From contig NZ_CP054839.1 in the NCBI RefSeq assembly GCF_018141105.1, positions 5,521,411-5,585,410 on the forward strand: a stretch of DNA of 64,000 nucleotides. Reading direction: 5' to 3'. Positions 8,694-18,047 of this stretch are shown one piece after another. The position numbers were made by a program, and so were the translations under genes. The notes below the pieces were generated by a model. That model worked only from the letters and a program-made list of their open reading frames with translations. It was not told where the DNA came from and ran no database searches. This DNA is from Saccharopolyspora erythraea (lineage in GTDB: Bacteria; Actinomycetota; Actinomycetes; Mycobacteriales; Pseudonocardiaceae). Numbering within the stretch: position 1 is the first letter of the stretch; every line of letters starts with the position of its first letter.

Positions 8694-9041
8694 GTGGATC
8701 CTGCCGAGCGCGATGCGCTGACGACCTTCTGCGACGAACTCCCCGGCCTGCGGGAGGAATGCGCGCGCCACCCCGGCGACCGGCTCCGCCTGGTGGACAG
8801 GATCGCGGTCGAGGCCAGGGCGCGGCGCCCCATCCTCGGCCTGCTGGCGGAGCTGCTGGGCACCAGCCGGGCGGAGGCCGCCCGGGCACTGGGCTCGGCA
8901 CTGCCGGGTACGGGCCCGGGACAGGCCGACGAGGAGCTGTTCGGCTGCCCCGACCGCGCCTGCGACCGCGTCCGCGAGACACCGCCGGCCGGACCGATCC
9001 CCCGCTGCCCGGTCACCGGGCGTCCGATGAGCCGGCGCTGA
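8694..9041 (+). CDS. Small protein with C-terminal Cys-rich knuckle, CHAT/TPR-locus associated
   Basis: This 115-residue protein has a helical N-terminal part (DALTTFCDELPGLREECARH) and a C-terminal segment with FGCPDRACDRV, then PRCPVTGRPM, which looks like a compact metal-binding turn. Small proteins of this shape encoded beside TPR-CHAT genes have been described as CHAT-associated small proteins (CATRA-type systems); I assign that from memory of the pattern, not from a search. The GTG at 8694 follows GGAG, and the next gene starts 3 bases after its stop, so the two are certainly co-transcribed. It is divergent from the CHAT gene with only 109 bases between starts. Confidence 0.65.
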   Translation: MDPAERDALTTFCDELPGLREECARHPGDRLRLVDRIAVEARARRPILGLLAELLGTSRAEAARALGSALPGTGPGQADEELFGCPDRACDRVRETPPAGPIPRCPVTGRPMSRR

Positions 9042-9044
9042 GGC

Positions 9045-9956
9045 ATGGGCAAGTTCTTCGAGCAGCTCGCGACCAAGCTGGCCGACCGGTGGGCGAGCCT
9101 GCTGCTGCTTCCCGGCGCGCTGCTGGCCGCCGCCACCGCGATCGGCGTGCAGCTCGGGCAGCGGCAGGCAGTGGACCCGCTGGCGTTGCGGCGAGCCGTC
9201 GCGACGGCCTGGGGCGTGGTCGCAGGCCAGCCTGCGGCCACCCAGGTGGTGCTGGCCCTCGCGTTCCTGCTGTCCGCGGCCGGGGCCGGCCTCGCGGTGC
9301 AGGCGCTGGCCGGCGTGACCCGGCTGGTCTGGCTCGGCCGGTGGCCCGCACCGCTGCGGCCGGTCGCCCGCTGGCGCGCGGGCCGCAGGCGGGCGCGCTG
9401 GTACCGCCACGTGCGTCAGCGGCGGGAGCTGGAACGCGCCCACCCGCGTGAGTACCGCACCGCCGACGAGCAGCTCTCGGTCGACCGGGCCGCCGAGCGC
9501 GTCAACCGCCTCGCCCTGGCCGAGCCGGGCAGGCCGACGTGGATGGGCGACCGCATGCACGCCCTCGAACGGGTCGCCCAGGACCGCTACGGGCTGGACC
9601 TGGCCTTCGCCTGGCCGCGGCTGTGGCTGGTGCTGCCCGACAACACCCGCGCCGAGATCACCGCCGCGCACGCCGCGTTCGCGGCCGCGGTCGCGACCGG
9701 CACCTGGGCCTGGCCCTACCTGGTTCTCGGCGCGCTGTGGTGGCCGGCGCTGCTGGTCGCGGCGAGCATCGGCATCACGGGGTGGGTGCAGGCGCGCAGC
9801 GCGACCACCGACCTCACCGCCCTTTCCGAGGCCGCGCTCGACCTGCACGGCCGCACCCTCGCGATCGAGCTCGGCGCCGCGGGCCCGGACACCTGCGGAC
9901 CGCTCACGGCCGACGAGGGCGCGCGGATCACCGCGCTGGTCCGAAAAGGCCGCTGA
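9045..9956 (+). CDS. Integral membrane protein of the CHAT locus, unknown function
   Basis: This 303-residue protein has hydrophobic segments near residues 17-38, 62-90 and 200-230 (probably three or four helices), flanking an Arg-rich cytoplasmic stretch at about 110-150. The soluble middle contains RPTWMGDRMHALERV and YGLDLAFAWPRLWLVLPD, a pattern I have seen in other actinomycete membrane proteins without known function. It starts 3 bases after the small Cys-rich protein, so the two form a unit. A membrane-disrupting effector or a membrane anchor for the CHAT system are both possible; neither is shown. Confidence 0.7.
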   Translation: MGKFFEQLATKLADRWASLLLLPGALLAAATAIGVQLGQRQAVDPLALRRAVATAWGVVAGQPAATQVVLALAFLLSAAGAGLAVQALAGVTRLVWLGRWPAPLRPVARWRAGRRRARWYRHVRQRRELERAHPREYRTADEQLSVDRAAERVNRLALAEPGRPTWMGDRMHALERVAQDRYGLDLAFAWPRLWLVLPDNTRAEITAAHAAFAAAVATGTWAWPYLVLGALWWPALLVAASIGITGWVQARSATTDLTALSEAALDLHGRTLAIELGAAGPDTCGPLTADEGARITALVRKGR

Positions 9957-10133
9957 CCGCCACGAACGCAGCGATCCCACCGATGGCGACTGTCCGCAAC
10001 GGTGCAGTCACCACCCGTGTCCCACCGGAGTGCGAACCCCGCCTCGCGAGGAACCTACAGTCGGCCGCAGGCGCGGGTCGCGACGGCGGGGCCCGTGCCG
10101 GGACGCACGGCAGACCGCGAGTCGGGAACGGGA

Positions 10134-11132
10134 ATGACGGCGATGCGCAAGGTGAAGGACCTGACCGGGCCGGGCCGCACGGACCACTTCGGCGTCGGCG
10201 GCACCGACCTCGGGGTCACGGCGGTCGCGCCGGACGGCCGGCTGGTGTCGGTGTTCGGTGACACCTTCGAACGGGCCGGTGTGGGCGGGCGCGGCTGGCG
10301 GTCGCCGGTCGTGCTCTTCGGGGATCCGGCGACAGCCCGCACCGGTGTGGAGTGGACCGGATCGATCGGCGCCGGTGCCTACGCCGCACAGGCGCTGCCC
10401 TACCACCACGACTCGGTGATCAACGGCCTGCACGTCAGCACCGTGATCCCCACCGACGTCATCACCATCGGCGACACGATGTACCTGCACGTGATGGTGT
10501 GCCATGGAATCGGCAACGTGCACTGGACCGAGGTGCACCGCTCGACCGACAACGGCGAGACCTGGCAGCACACCGGCGCGACGTGGCCCGGCGACCACCA
10601 CGGCGGGCTGTTCCAGATGCTCACCTGGGCGCCGGGGAACGACGGCTACGTCTACGCCTTCTCGACCGGTTTCCAGCGCAACCAGGGGTTGATCCTGCAC
10701 CGCGTCCCGGCCGACCGGGTGGCCGATCCGGGCGCGTGGGAAGGCTGGGGCTTCCGGGACGGCGCGTGGGCGTGGGGCCACCCGCCCACGATCGCCCTGA
10801 CCGGCGCGTACGGCGAGCTCTGCCTGCGCCCCGTCGGCGGCCGGTGGCTGCTGTCGTTCTTCGACGCGGGCAACTACCGCATCGACGTGATGAACCTGGC
10901 ACTGCCCACGTCGAACCTCTACGAAGCGGCGCGCGCCACGGTGCTGCACGGGACGGCGTGGGACCGCGAGGACCACGCGTGCGGGCACGTCGCCCAGCTC
11001 TACGGCGGCTACATCGTGCCCGGCTCCACCATCGAGGACCTGCACCTGGTGGTCAGCCAGTGGAACACGGAGCGGAACTGGCCGTACCGGGCGATGCAGT
11101 TCGCCGGGAGCGCCCCCGCTGCCGCCGACTGA
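10134..11132 (+). CDS. DUF4185 domain protein (beta-propeller, glycan-related)
   Basis: The 332-residue product has the DUF4185 layout: VGGTDLGVTA and VSVFGDTFE near the N-terminus, NGLHVSTVIPTDVITIGDTMYLHVM, STDNGETW, and repeated strand-turn blocks ending in YGGYIVPGSTIEDLHLVVSQWN. The family resembles five-bladed propellers of glycoside-hydrolase type and is usually exported, but no clear signal peptide is seen here. ATG 10134 is used; ATG 10143 is an alternative, and both have weak ribosome sites. It lies 177 bases after the membrane protein and may be independent of the CHAT unit. Confidence 0.75.
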   Translation: MTAMRKVKDLTGPGRTDHFGVGGTDLGVTAVAPDGRLVSVFGDTFERAGVGGRGWRSPVVLFGDPATARTGVEWTGSIGAGAYAAQALPYHHDSVINGLHVSTVIPTDVITIGDTMYLHVMVCHGIGNVHWTEVHRSTDNGETWQHTGATWPGDHHGGLFQMLTWAPGNDGYVYAFSTGFQRNQGLILHRVPADRVADPGAWEGWGFRDGAWAWGHPPTIALTGAYGELCLRPVGGRWLLSFFDAGNYRIDVMNLALPTSNLYEAARATVLHGTAWDREDHACGHVAQLYGGYIVPGSTIEDLHLVVSQWNTERNWPYRAMQFAGSAPAAAD

Positions 11133-11147
11133 CCGCTCGTTCGGCTC

Positions 11148-12077
11148 CTACTGCCCGGATGCCTCCGGGTACAGGGCGCGGCGCAGGACCACGTGGGTTT
11201 CGGCGGCCTGGCGGCGCGACACCTGCGCACCCGCGATGATCGCGGACCGGTGGAACGTGCCGGGGAACAGGTGCAGCTCGACGGACACGCCGGCTCGCAG
11301 CAGCGCGGACGCGTAGGCGATCCCCTCGTCGCGCAACGGATCGTTCTCGTACACCGACACGTAGGCCGGGGGCAGTCCGGAGAGGTCGTCCGCGCGCGCG
11401 GGCGCCGCGTACGCGGGTACCTGCCCGTCGCAGCCGGCGAGGTAGTGCCGCCAGCTCAGCTCCGCGTCGGCGCGGTTCCACAGCGGGGTGTCGTCGAACG
11501 TGCGTGCCGACGGCGTCTCCAGCCGGTCGTCGACCTCGGGGGCGTCGAGGAGCTGGAACCCGATCGGCGGGCCGCCCCGGTCGCGCATCAGCAGCGCGAG
11601 CGCCGCGGCGAGCCCGCCGCCCGCGCTCATCCCGTACACGCCGATCCGGGCGGTGTCGATCCCTTCGGCGTCGGCGATCCAGCGCAGCGCCGCCTCGCTG
11701 TCCCGCAGCGCGGCCGGATACGGGTGCTCGGGGGCCAGCCGGTAGCCGACCGCGACGACGACCGCGGGCAGCCCGGTGCACAGGGCCACCGACTGCGGGG
11801 TGGTCGATTCCAGGCTCCCCATGACGAATCCGCCACCGTGCAGCAGGAGTACAGCGGGCAGCGGCCCGGCGGCGTCGAGCGGCCTGCACACCCGGATCGG
11901 CACCGAGGCGCCGTCAGCGGCGCGAACCGACTTGTCGATGATGCCGAGCCCCTCGGTCGCGGGCACCTCGGCGCGCGCGGCGAGCTGCGCCATCCGGACC
12001 CGTGCCCCGGCGAGATCGTGGATGTGCAGATCCGGTATCGCCGGCAGCGCCGCCGCCAGCTCGGGGTCGAGATGCAT
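11148..12077 (-). CDS. Alpha/beta hydrolase, hormone-sensitive-lipase type esterase
   Basis: This 309-residue protein carries HGGGF (oxyanion hole) near residue 104 and the nucleophile elbow YGMSAGGG near 170, with the acid in YENDPLRDEG and the histidine in FPGTFH. This is the full serine-hydrolase triad of the HSL/carboxylesterase group (acetyl esterase-like). The ATG at 12077 gives the family-typical MHLDPELAA start. It converges on the DUF4185 gene with a 15-base gap. The substrate is unknown. Confidence 0.85.
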   Translation of the reverse strand: MHLDPELAAALPAIPDLHIHDLAGARVRMAQLAARAEVPATEGLGIIDKSVRAADGASVPIRVCRPLDAAGPLPAVLLLHGGGFVMGSLESTTPQSVALCTGLPAVVVAVGYRLAPEHPYPAALRDSEAALRWIADAEGIDTARIGVYGMSAGGGLAAALALLMRDRGGPPIGFQLLDAPEVDDRLETPSARTFDDTPLWNRADAELSWRHYLAGCDGQVPAYAAPARADDLSGLPPAYVSVYENDPLRDEGIAYASALLRAGVSVELHLFPGTFHRSAIIAGAQVSRRQAAETHVVLRRALYPEASGQ

Positions 12078-12158
12078 GTGTGGCCCCCGTCCGCCGAATC
12101 CGGGCCCCGGTCCAGCGACCCCGCGCCCGGTCCACCGACTTCGTGCCACCGTCCCACC

Positions 12159-12174
12159 GCGGGCCCGGGCCCGC
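12159..12174. terminator. 16-bp perfect GC palindrome, possible terminator
   Basis: GCGGGCCCGGGCCCGC lies between the PPOX gene 3' end and the esterase 5' end, both on the minus strand. It could fold as a short hairpin ending the PPOX transcript. No T run is present. Confidence 0.35.
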
Positions 12175-12232
12175 CACCGAGGGCAGGACCTCGGGCTCGC
12201 CCGGAGCCCTGGCGGGGAACGGATGTGTACCC

Positions 12233-12661
12233 CTACCCGCCGGTGATGTTGTTCTCCGCGATGATCTTCGTCGGGGATACCCGGACCACCATGCTGCCCT
12301 CGCCCGCGTTCAACCTGCCGTACTCATCGGCCTTCTCCGCACCGACGTACCTCGCGGCGTTGCGGGTCGACCAGCGCAGCACCTCGTCCGGGTCCTCCGT
12401 CGTCGTGGCCCGCCCCTCGATCACCACGAACGCGAACGGCGGCGTCTCGTCGTCGACGCAGAGCGCGACCCGGCCGTCGCGCAGCACGGCGCGCCCCTTG
12501 GCCGAGTGCTTGCCGGTGGTGATCACCAGGTCGTCGCCGTCCAGCACGAACCACACCGGGACGACGTGCGGACCTCCGTTCTCGCGCACCGTTGCGATCT
12601 TGGCCGTGCGGGTTCCCTCCATGAGGAACCGCCGGCGTTCGTCTGCGGTCATCTGCGGCAT
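12233..12661 (-). CDS. PPOX-class F420-dependent oxidoreductase
   Basis: This 142-residue single-domain protein has the split beta-barrel pattern of the pyridoxamine-oxidase-like superfamily: AKIATVRENGGPHVVPVWFVLDG, KGRAVLRDGRVALCVDDE and FVVIEGRATTTED. In actinomycetes such small members mostly bind F420. The ATG at 12661 follows GAGGGAG. With the luciferase-like enzyme and the F420:NADP reductase it is the third probable F420 protein in the first 13 kb. The substrate is unknown. Confidence 0.82.
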   Translation of the reverse strand: MPQMTADERRRFLMEGTRTAKIATVRENGGPHVVPVWFVLDGDDLVITTGKHSAKGRAVLRDGRVALCVDDETPPFAFVVIEGRATTTEDPDEVLRWSTRNAARYVGAEKADEYGRLNAGEGSMVVRVSPTKIIAENNITGG

Positions 12662-13048
12662 GCTCGACTCCCTCGGCGCGTGCGGCGGTGTGCCCGAACT
12701 GTCCGTCGGCGCCGTCACACCGGCAACACGAGACGGCGAGGAGCGCGGATCGCCGGTTCGGCTGTGACCCGCGGCACTCCGCAAAGCGGTCGCGGCCGTC
12801 GCGAGCAGGCGTGTGAGGTAGGTCAACGCCGCGCGAGGAACATCGCCCCGAGGTCGGCTCGTTGTCCCCTCGAACGATTGAGCCCCCGGCGAAGCGCGCC
12901 GCGCCGCCCGTGCCCCGGCTGGAGTTCCGGCCGCGGGCGGGCCGACCGGGAGCGGCACCACCCGCGGTGCCCAGCGCTCAGGTGAAACGTGATGTCGGTA
13001 CTGGACCCACGTCCGGCGTGTGTCCCGCGAGAGGAGGCGGCAAAGAGG
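12662..13048. other. 387-base divergent intergenic region
   Basis: This stretch separates the PPOX gene and whiB starts and should hold both promoters. I saw no convincing -35/-10 pair, no conserved small frame and no tRNA. The only clear element is the GAGGAGG ribosome site of whiB at 13031-13037. Confidence 0.5.
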
Positions 13049-13306
13049 ATGGAACGCGACACGACGAACTGGCGGGACCAGGCCGCCTGCCTGGACGAGG
13101 ACCCCGAGCTGTTCTTCCCGGTGTCCGAGGTGGGCCCGGGCGCCAGGCAGGCCTCGGCGGCCAAGGCCGTGTGCGCACGTTGTCCGGTGCGCTCCGAGTG
13201 CCTGGACTACGCCCTGGAGAACGGCTTGGACCACGGCGTCTTCGGTGGGATGACCGACCGCGAGCGGCGCGCGCTGTCCCGCAGGTCGTCGAACCAGGCC
13301 GCCTGA
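13049..13306 (+). CDS. WhiB-family iron-sulfur transcription factor (WhiB1-like)
   Basis: This 85-residue protein has the four WhiB cysteines: AACLDEDPELFFP near residue 14 and VCARCPVRSEC (C-x2-C-x5-C), then the GVFGGM turn and a basic C-terminal helix, RERRALSRR. The short N-terminus, DPELFFPV block and length fit the WhiB1 group, which binds a 4Fe-4S cluster, reacts with NO and works with the primary sigma factor. The ATG at 13049 was chosen because GAGGAGG precedes it; an upstream ATG at 12989 would add 20 residues unlike the family. Confidence 0.9.
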   Translation: MERDTTNWRDQAACLDEDPELFFPVSEVGPGARQASAAKAVCARCPVRSECLDYALENGLDHGVFGGMTDRERRALSRRSSNQAA

Positions 13307-13400
13307 CGGGATTTCCCGCACCGCGCGGCCCAGGCCGTCAACGACGCGTCCACTGCGGTCAACGACCCGGCCCGGCGATCGGTCGTCCGTCCACTCGCGA

Positions 13401-14177
13401 TCAGCGACCCGTCCACTGTGGAGGCCGCTTCTCGGCGAAGGCGCGCGGTCCCTCCCGGGCGTCCTCCGACGCGAGCATCGCGCGGTAGTTCGGCAACCCG
13501 CCGCCGCGGAGCAGCCGGTACCCGGACTCGACGTCGAGCGCCGCGGTCTCGCGCAGGATCTCCTTGACCGCCGCGACGGCCAGCGGCGCACCGGCACGGA
13601 TGCGGTGCGCCAGCGCGGCGGCCTCGGCCGGCAGCTCCGAGGCGGGAACGACGCTGGTGACCAGACCCCACCGATGCCCCTCCGCGGCGGTCATCCGCCT
13701 GCCGGTCAGCAGCATTTCGGCCGCCACCGCGCGCGGCAGGCGCTCGGGCAGCCGCAGTACGCCGCCCGAGTCGGCGACCATCCCGAGGGTGACCTCGGTG
13801 AGCGCGAACTCAGCGTGCTCGGCGGCGACCACCAGGTCGGCCGCCAGCGCGAGCTCGAACCCACCGCCCAGCGCCAGCCCGTTGACCGCCGCGATCACGG
13901 GCTTGTCCAGGTCGAAGAACTCGGTCAGTCCGGCGAAGCCGCCCGGCCCGTGGTCGGCGTCGATCTCTTCGCCCGCCTTCAGGTCCCAGCCCGCCGAGAA
14001 GAAGCGCTCGCCCGCCCCGGTCACCACCGCCACGCGCAACGAGTCGTCGTCGCGCAGCCGGACGAACGCCTCGTGCAGCGCGCGGCTCGTGGCCACGTCG
14101 ATGGCGTTGGCCTTCGGGCGGTCCAGCGTCACGGTCAGCACGCCGCCGTCGGCATCAGTGCGCACCGCCTCGGTCAT
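13401..14177 (-). CDS. Enoyl-CoA hydratase/isomerase, carnitinyl-CoA dehydratase-like
   Basis: This 258-residue crotonase-fold protein has [10 protein letters not shown] and the oxyanion segment [32 protein letters not shown] and [17 protein letters not shown] resemble CaiD-type crotonobetainyl-CoA hydratases more than fatty-acid enzymes. Its ATG overlaps the stop of the acyl-CoA synthetase gene in ATGA, with GAGGAGG upstream, so translation is coupled. It is the last gene of the CoA operon. The likely step is hydration of an enoyl-CoA made by the upstream dehydrogenase. Confidence 0.82.
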   Translation of the reverse strand: MTEAVRTDADGGVLTVTLDRPKANAIDVATSRALHEAFVRLRDDDSLRVAVVTGAGERFFSAGWDLKAGEEIDADHGPGGFAGLTEFFDLDKPVIAAVNGLALGGGFELALAADLVVAAEHAEFALTEVTLGMVADSGGVLRLPERLPRAVAAEMLLTGRRMTAAEGHRWGLVTSVVPASELPAEAAALAHRIRAGAPLAVAAVKEILRETAALDVESGYRLLRGGGLPNYRAMLASEDAREGPRAFAEKRPPQWTGR

Positions 14178-16234
14178 GTTTTGCCTCCTCGTCGTCGCCG
14201 GATGAGCACGTCCACCGCCGCGGTGCCCTCCGGCAGGGCCAGCAGCGGGTTCACGTCGAGTTCGACCAGGTCGTCGCCGGCGCTTGCGTAGTCGGCGATC
14301 GCGCCGACCGCGTCGACGACCGCGTCCACGTCGGCGCCCGGACCGCGGAAACCAGCCAGCAGCGGCCAGATCCGCAGCCCGCGCAACGCGTCGCGGACGT
14401 CGGAGGGGGAGGCCGGCAGCAGCAGCGTGACCGCATCGCCGACCAGCTCCACCAGGACACCTCCGGCGCCGAGGGTCAACGCCAGCCCGAAGCGCGGATC
14501 GCGCCGCACTCCGACGATCAGCTCCGCGACCGCGCCGCCGACCATGCGCTCCACCAGAAAGCGGTCCGCGACGCCGCCCATGCCCGCGACCGCCTCCCGC
14601 ACCTGGTGCTCGTCGGTCAGCCCGACCCGGACACCACCGACGTCGCTCTTGTGCGCGATCCCCAACGCCTTGACCACCACCGGGAACCCCAGCCCGGACG
14701 CGGCGGCCGCGGCATCGCGGGCACCGGTCACGACCCCCGGGGGCACCGGGAGCCCGTGCTCGGCCAGCGCCCTCTTGCCCGACCACTCGTCGAGCAGGTG
14801 CACCACGCCGTCGGAGCCGGCCGGTTCCACCGGAAAGACCGTCCGCACCGGCAGAATCCGCTCCACCGCGCCCTGGGCCGCGCCGATCCGCGCCGCGGCG
14901 CCGATCGCGTCCAGGCAGTCGGCAACACCCTGCATCGGGGCGATGCCCTCGCCGAGGAGCCGGTCCCCCACCGCCTCGGGCATGCCCTCGGGCAGCCAGC
15001 TCACCACGCAGGCGGACGCCCCGGTTCGGCGGTGTGCCTCGACGTAGGCGTCCGCGGTGATCGACCACGACGCGTCCGAGCAGCGGTCCTCGCGCGGGAA
15101 GTCGAGCATCAGCAGGTGGGTGTCGAAGCCCGCGCCGAGGAACGCCGTGAAGCACTCGGTCAGCTCTTCCGGCCGCCCCCAGACGTAGGTGTGGTAGTCG
15201 AGCGGGTTCGCCACCGCGACCCGGTCGCCCAGGACTCGCCGCAGCCGCCTGCCGACCACCTCCGGGAACTCCGGCAGCGGCAGTCCGCGCTCGTCGGCCA
15301 GGTCGGCCACCAGCGCGGCCTCTCCCCCGGAGCAGCTGGCTGAGGCGAAGCGGGTTCCCGCCAGGGCGCCGTGGACGTGGAGGAACTTCAGCGTCTCCAC
15401 GAACGCGCCGATCTCGTGCACCCTGGCCATGCCGCACCGCCGGAACAACGCGTCGCAGAGCACGTCCGGACCCGCGAGCGAGCTCGTGTGGCTGAGGTTG
15501 GCCCGCGCGCCCAGCTCGGAGCTGCCGGACTTGAGCACCACGACCGGAACCCGCCTGCGCAGCGCTTCCAGCGCCACCTCGGCCAGGCCCGGGGCGTCGT
15601 CGATGCCTTCCAGGTGCAGGCCGATCGCGGTGATCCGCGGGTCCTCCAGCATCGCCGCGACGAGGTCGGCCACCCCGGTCACGGCCGCGTTTCCGAGGGT
15701 GACCAGCTGGGCCAGCGGCAGCGAACGCCGCTGCATGGTCAGGTTCTGGCCGATGTTGCCGCTCTGGGTGATCACCGCGACGCCGCTGTCCACCCGTAGG
15801 CCGCCGTGCTGGTCCGGCCACAGCGCAACGCCGTCGAGGTAGTTCAGCGTGCCGATGCAGTTCGGCCCGATCAGCGGCATCGTCCCCGCGGCCGCCACGA
15901 GGGACTGCTGCAACGCCGCTCCCCCGTGCTCGGCGAACCCCGAGGCGTGGCAGACCGCGCCACCGCAACCGAGGGCGGCCAGCTCGGCCACCACCTGGAC
16001 CGTCGCCTGGCCGGGCACCGCGACGAACGCGGCGTCGGGCACGCCGGGCAGCGACGCGACGTCCGGGTGACAGTCGAGTCCCGCGATCTCGGTCCGCCGC
16101 GGGTGCACCGGCCAGATCTCACCGCCGAACCCGATCCGGCGGCACTGCCGCACCGCCTCGGCCGCGGCCTCGCCGCCGACGACGGCGACGCGCTCGGGTG
16201 CGAGCAGCCTGCGCAGGTCCCCGTGCGCGGCCAC
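14174..16234 (-). CDS. NDP-forming acyl-CoA synthetase (CoA-binding plus ATP-grasp)
   Basis: The 686-residue protein contains, in order, a CoA-binding domain ([23 protein letters not shown]), a ligase domain with the probable phosphohistidine in [12 protein letters not shown], and a C-terminal ATP-grasp domain ([19 protein letters not shown]). This is the ADP-forming acyl-CoA synthetase layout, which activates a carboxylate with CoA and a nucleoside triphosphate. The GTG at 16234 starts 2 bases after the dehydrogenase stop; the frame extends upstream but only over the dehydrogenase gene. It probably activates the pathway substrate. Confidence 0.85.
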   Translation of the reverse strand: MAAHGDLRRLLAPERVAVVGGEAAAEAVRQCRRIGFGGEIWPVHPRRTEIAGLDCHPDVASLPGVPDAAFVAVPGQATVQVVAELAALGCGGAVCHASGFAEHGGAALQQSLVAAAGTMPLIGPNCIGTLNYLDGVALWPDQHGGLRVDSGVAVITQSGNIGQNLTMQRRSLPLAQLVTLGNAAVTGVADLVAAMLEDPRITAIGLHLEGIDDAPGLAEVALEALRRRVPVVVLKSGSSELGARANLSHTSSLAGPDVLCDALFRRCGMARVHEIGAFVETLKFLHVHGALAGTRFASASCSGGEAALVADLADERGLPLPEFPEVVGRRLRRVLGDRVAVANPLDYHTYVWGRPEELTECFTAFLGAGFDTHLLMLDFPREDRCSDASWSITADAYVEAHRRTGASACVVSWLPEGMPEAVGDRLLGEGIAPMQGVADCLDAIGAAARIGAAQGAVERILPVRTVFPVEPAGSDGVVHLLDEWSGKRALAEHGLPVPPGVVTGARDAAAAASGLGFPVVVKALGIAHKSDVGGVRVGLTDEHQVREAVAGMGGVADRFLVERMVGGAVAELIVGVRRDPRFGLALTLGAGGVLVELVGDAVTLLLPASPSDVRDALRGLRIWPLLAGFRGPGADVDAVVDAVGAIADYASAGDDLVELDVNPLLALPEGTAAVDVLIRRRRGGKT

Positions 16235-16236
16235 GC

Positions 16237-17397
16237 TCAGGCTCCCAGCGGACGCAGCATCGACCGGGAGATGATGTGGCGCTGGATCTCGCTGGTACCG
16301 TCCCAGATCCGCTCGACCCGGGCGTCCCGCCAGAACCGCTCGACCGGCAGCTCCGCCATCAGGCCCATGCCGCCGAAGATCTGCACCGCGCGGTCGGTGA
16401 TGCGCCCGAGCGCCTCGGAGGCGAACAGCTTGGCCATCGCGGCGTCCCGGTCGGTCATCGCGTCCTGGTCGAGCTTCCAGGCCGCGCGCAGGGTGAGCAG
16501 CTCCGCGGCGTCGAGCTCGGTGGCCATGTCGGCGAGCTGGAAACCGACGCCCTGGAAGCGCCCGACCGGCTGACCGAACTGCTCGCGCCGCGCCGCCCAC
16601 TCGGTTGCCAGCTCCAGGACCCGCCTGCCCCGGCCCACGCTGGTGGCCGCGACACTCAGCCTGCTGGCGCCCAGCCACTGCCCCATCAGCTCGAACCCGC
16701 GCCCCTCTTCGCCCAGCCGCTGGCCCGCGGGGACCCGGCAGTCCTCGAAGGACAGCTCGCACTGGTGGTAGCCGCGGTGCGACACGCAGGCCGAGCCGCG
16801 CCGGACGGTGAGCCCGGGGGTGTCCAGGTCGACCAGGAAAGCGGTGATCAGGTTCTTCTCACCGCGCGGCGTCTGCTCGGTTCCGGTGGCGGCGAACAGG
16901 ATGACGAAGTCCGCGGCGTCGGCGTGGCTGATGAAGTGCTTGGTGCCGTTGAGCACGTAGTCGTCACCGTCGCGGACCGCGCGCGTGGTCATGGACCGCA
17001 CGTCCGATCCCGCGCCGGGCTCGGTCATGGCAAGGCAGTCGTGGCGTTCACCGCGGATGGCGGGCAGCAGGTAGCGCTCGCGCTGCTCGCCCTCGCACGC
17101 CTGCAGGATGTTGCTCGGCCGGGCGACCAGCATCTGCAACGCGTAGCCGGCGCGGCCGAGCTCGCGCTCCACCAACGCCATGCCGACGGCGTCGAGTCCG
17201 CCGCCGCCGAGCTCCTCGGGCATGTTCGCCGCGTACAGGCCTGCCGCCAGCGCGCGGTCGCGGATCTGCTCGGCGAGCCCGGGCGGCACCTCGTCGAGCC
17301 GCTCCACCTCGTCTTCGTACGGGTCGAGCTCGGTGGCCACGAACCTGCGGACGGTGTCGACGATCAGGCGGTGCTCGTCGGTGAGTTCGAAGTCCAC
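16237..17397 (-). CDS. Acyl-CoA dehydrogenase
   Basis: This FAD-dependent enzyme of about 386 residues shows CLAMTEPGAGSDVRSM, the flavin loop, and C-terminal QIFGGMGLMAELPVERFWRD and the EIQRHIISR block. It oxidises an acyl-CoA to the 2-enoyl-CoA for the following crotonase. GTG 17397, five bases after AGGAG, is preferred; GTG 17403 overlaps the thioesterase stop as GTGA and is also possible. The gene is packed between the thioesterase and the synthetase, and the product resembles CaiA-like dehydrogenases in its context rather than by any diagnostic residue. Confidence 0.87.
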   Translation of the reverse strand: MDFELTDEHRLIVDTVRRFVATELDPYEDEVERLDEVPPGLAEQIRDRALAAGLYAANMPEELGGGGLDAVGMALVERELGRAGYALQMLVARPSNILQACEGEQRERYLLPAIRGERHDCLAMTEPGAGSDVRSMTTRAVRDGDDYVLNGTKHFISHADAADFVILFAATGTEQTPRGEKNLITAFLVDLDTPGLTVRRGSACVSHRGYHQCELSFEDCRVPAGQRLGEEGRGFELMGQWLGASRLSVAATSVGRGRRVLELATEWAARREQFGQPVGRFQGVGFQLADMATELDAAELLTLRAAWKLDQDAMTDRDAAMAKLFASEALGRITDRAVQIFGGMGLMAELPVERFWRDARVERIWDGTSEIQRHIISRSMLRPLGA

Positions 17398-17399
17398 GA

Positions 17400-17939
17400 T
17401 CACTCCTCTCGCTTGATCCCCATCGGGCGGCCCACGACCTCGGGCACGGGGAGAACGGCGTGCGCGCGGTGCACGGCGGTCAGGCGTTCCCGCAGGTCCT
17501 CGGGCATCTCGCAGGCACGGCCCCGGTGCGTGTCGACGTGCACGAGCATCTGCTCGGCCGTCGCCAGCAGGACGCCGGTGCCCTCGTGGTGCATCTCGTG
17601 GAAGACGTGGACCCGCTTCGCGTCGTGGTCGAGCACCCGCAGGGTCAGCGCCAGCGGCTCGCCTTCGGTGACCTCGCGGCGGTTGTGCAGGTGGGTCTGC
17701 ACCGTGTACAGCGACCGGCCCGCGGCCCGGTACCGCTCGTCGATTCCGACGTAGCGGAAGAACGCGTCGGCGTTGTCGCCGAAGACCAGCAGGTAGCAGG
17801 ACTCGCTCAGGTGGCCGTTGTAGTCGACCCACCGCGGGCTCACCGGTGTGCGGTGCAGCCGCAGCGGCGCGGGGATCTCGGCGTCGGGGTCCCACTGGCG
17901 GTGCCCGCTGCCTTCGTATGGAGTGACCACTCGGTCCAT
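17400..17939 (-). CDS. Hotdog-fold thioesterase, betainyl-CoA/carnitine-pathway type
   Basis: This protein of about 179 residues has the hotdog signature RWVDYNGHLSESCYLLVFG, then DAFFRYVGIDERYRAAGRSL and HLHNRREVTEGEPL. These blocks match the thioesterase domain found fused to, or beside, L-carnitine dehydrogenase, which hydrolyses betainyl-CoA. ATG 17939 gives MDRVVTPYEG; the longer frame lacks a ribosome site. It heads the CoA operon, divergent from the IclR gene 108 bases away. The carnitine assignment rests on family resemblance and operon content. Confidence 0.78.
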   Translation of the reverse strand: MDRVVTPYEGSGHRQWDPDAEIPAPLRLHRTPVSPRWVDYNGHLSESCYLLVFGDNADAFFRYVGIDERYRAAGRSLYTVQTHLHNRREVTEGEPLALTLRVLDHDAKRVHVFHEMHHEGTGVLLATAEQMLVHVDTHRGRACEMPEDLRERLTAVHRAHAVLPVPEVVGRPMGIKREE

Positions 17940-17949
17940 ATGTGTCTCA

Positions 17950-17974
17950 CAATGTGCGTTGATTGTTCGCATTG
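17950..17974. promoter_or_regulatory. Imperfect inverted repeat, candidate IclR operator
   Basis: CAATG at 17950-17954 and CATTG at 17970-17974 are inverted, with TGCG and CGCA nested inside. The site lies in the 108-base divergent region just before the thioesterase start, where an IclR regulator would act on both directions. Confidence 0.35.
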
Positions 17975-18047
17975 CGCGACGGTGACCGTAGGCTCGGCAA
18001 TCGCGTCGCGTCAAGGAGGCTCAGTCGGGCGGACTAGGCTGGCTCCC

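Noticed and set aside
6929-9451. 840-residue plus-strand open frame
   Set aside because: It is the reverse shadow of the TPR-CHAT gene and mirrors its repeats; no family motif and no ribosome site.
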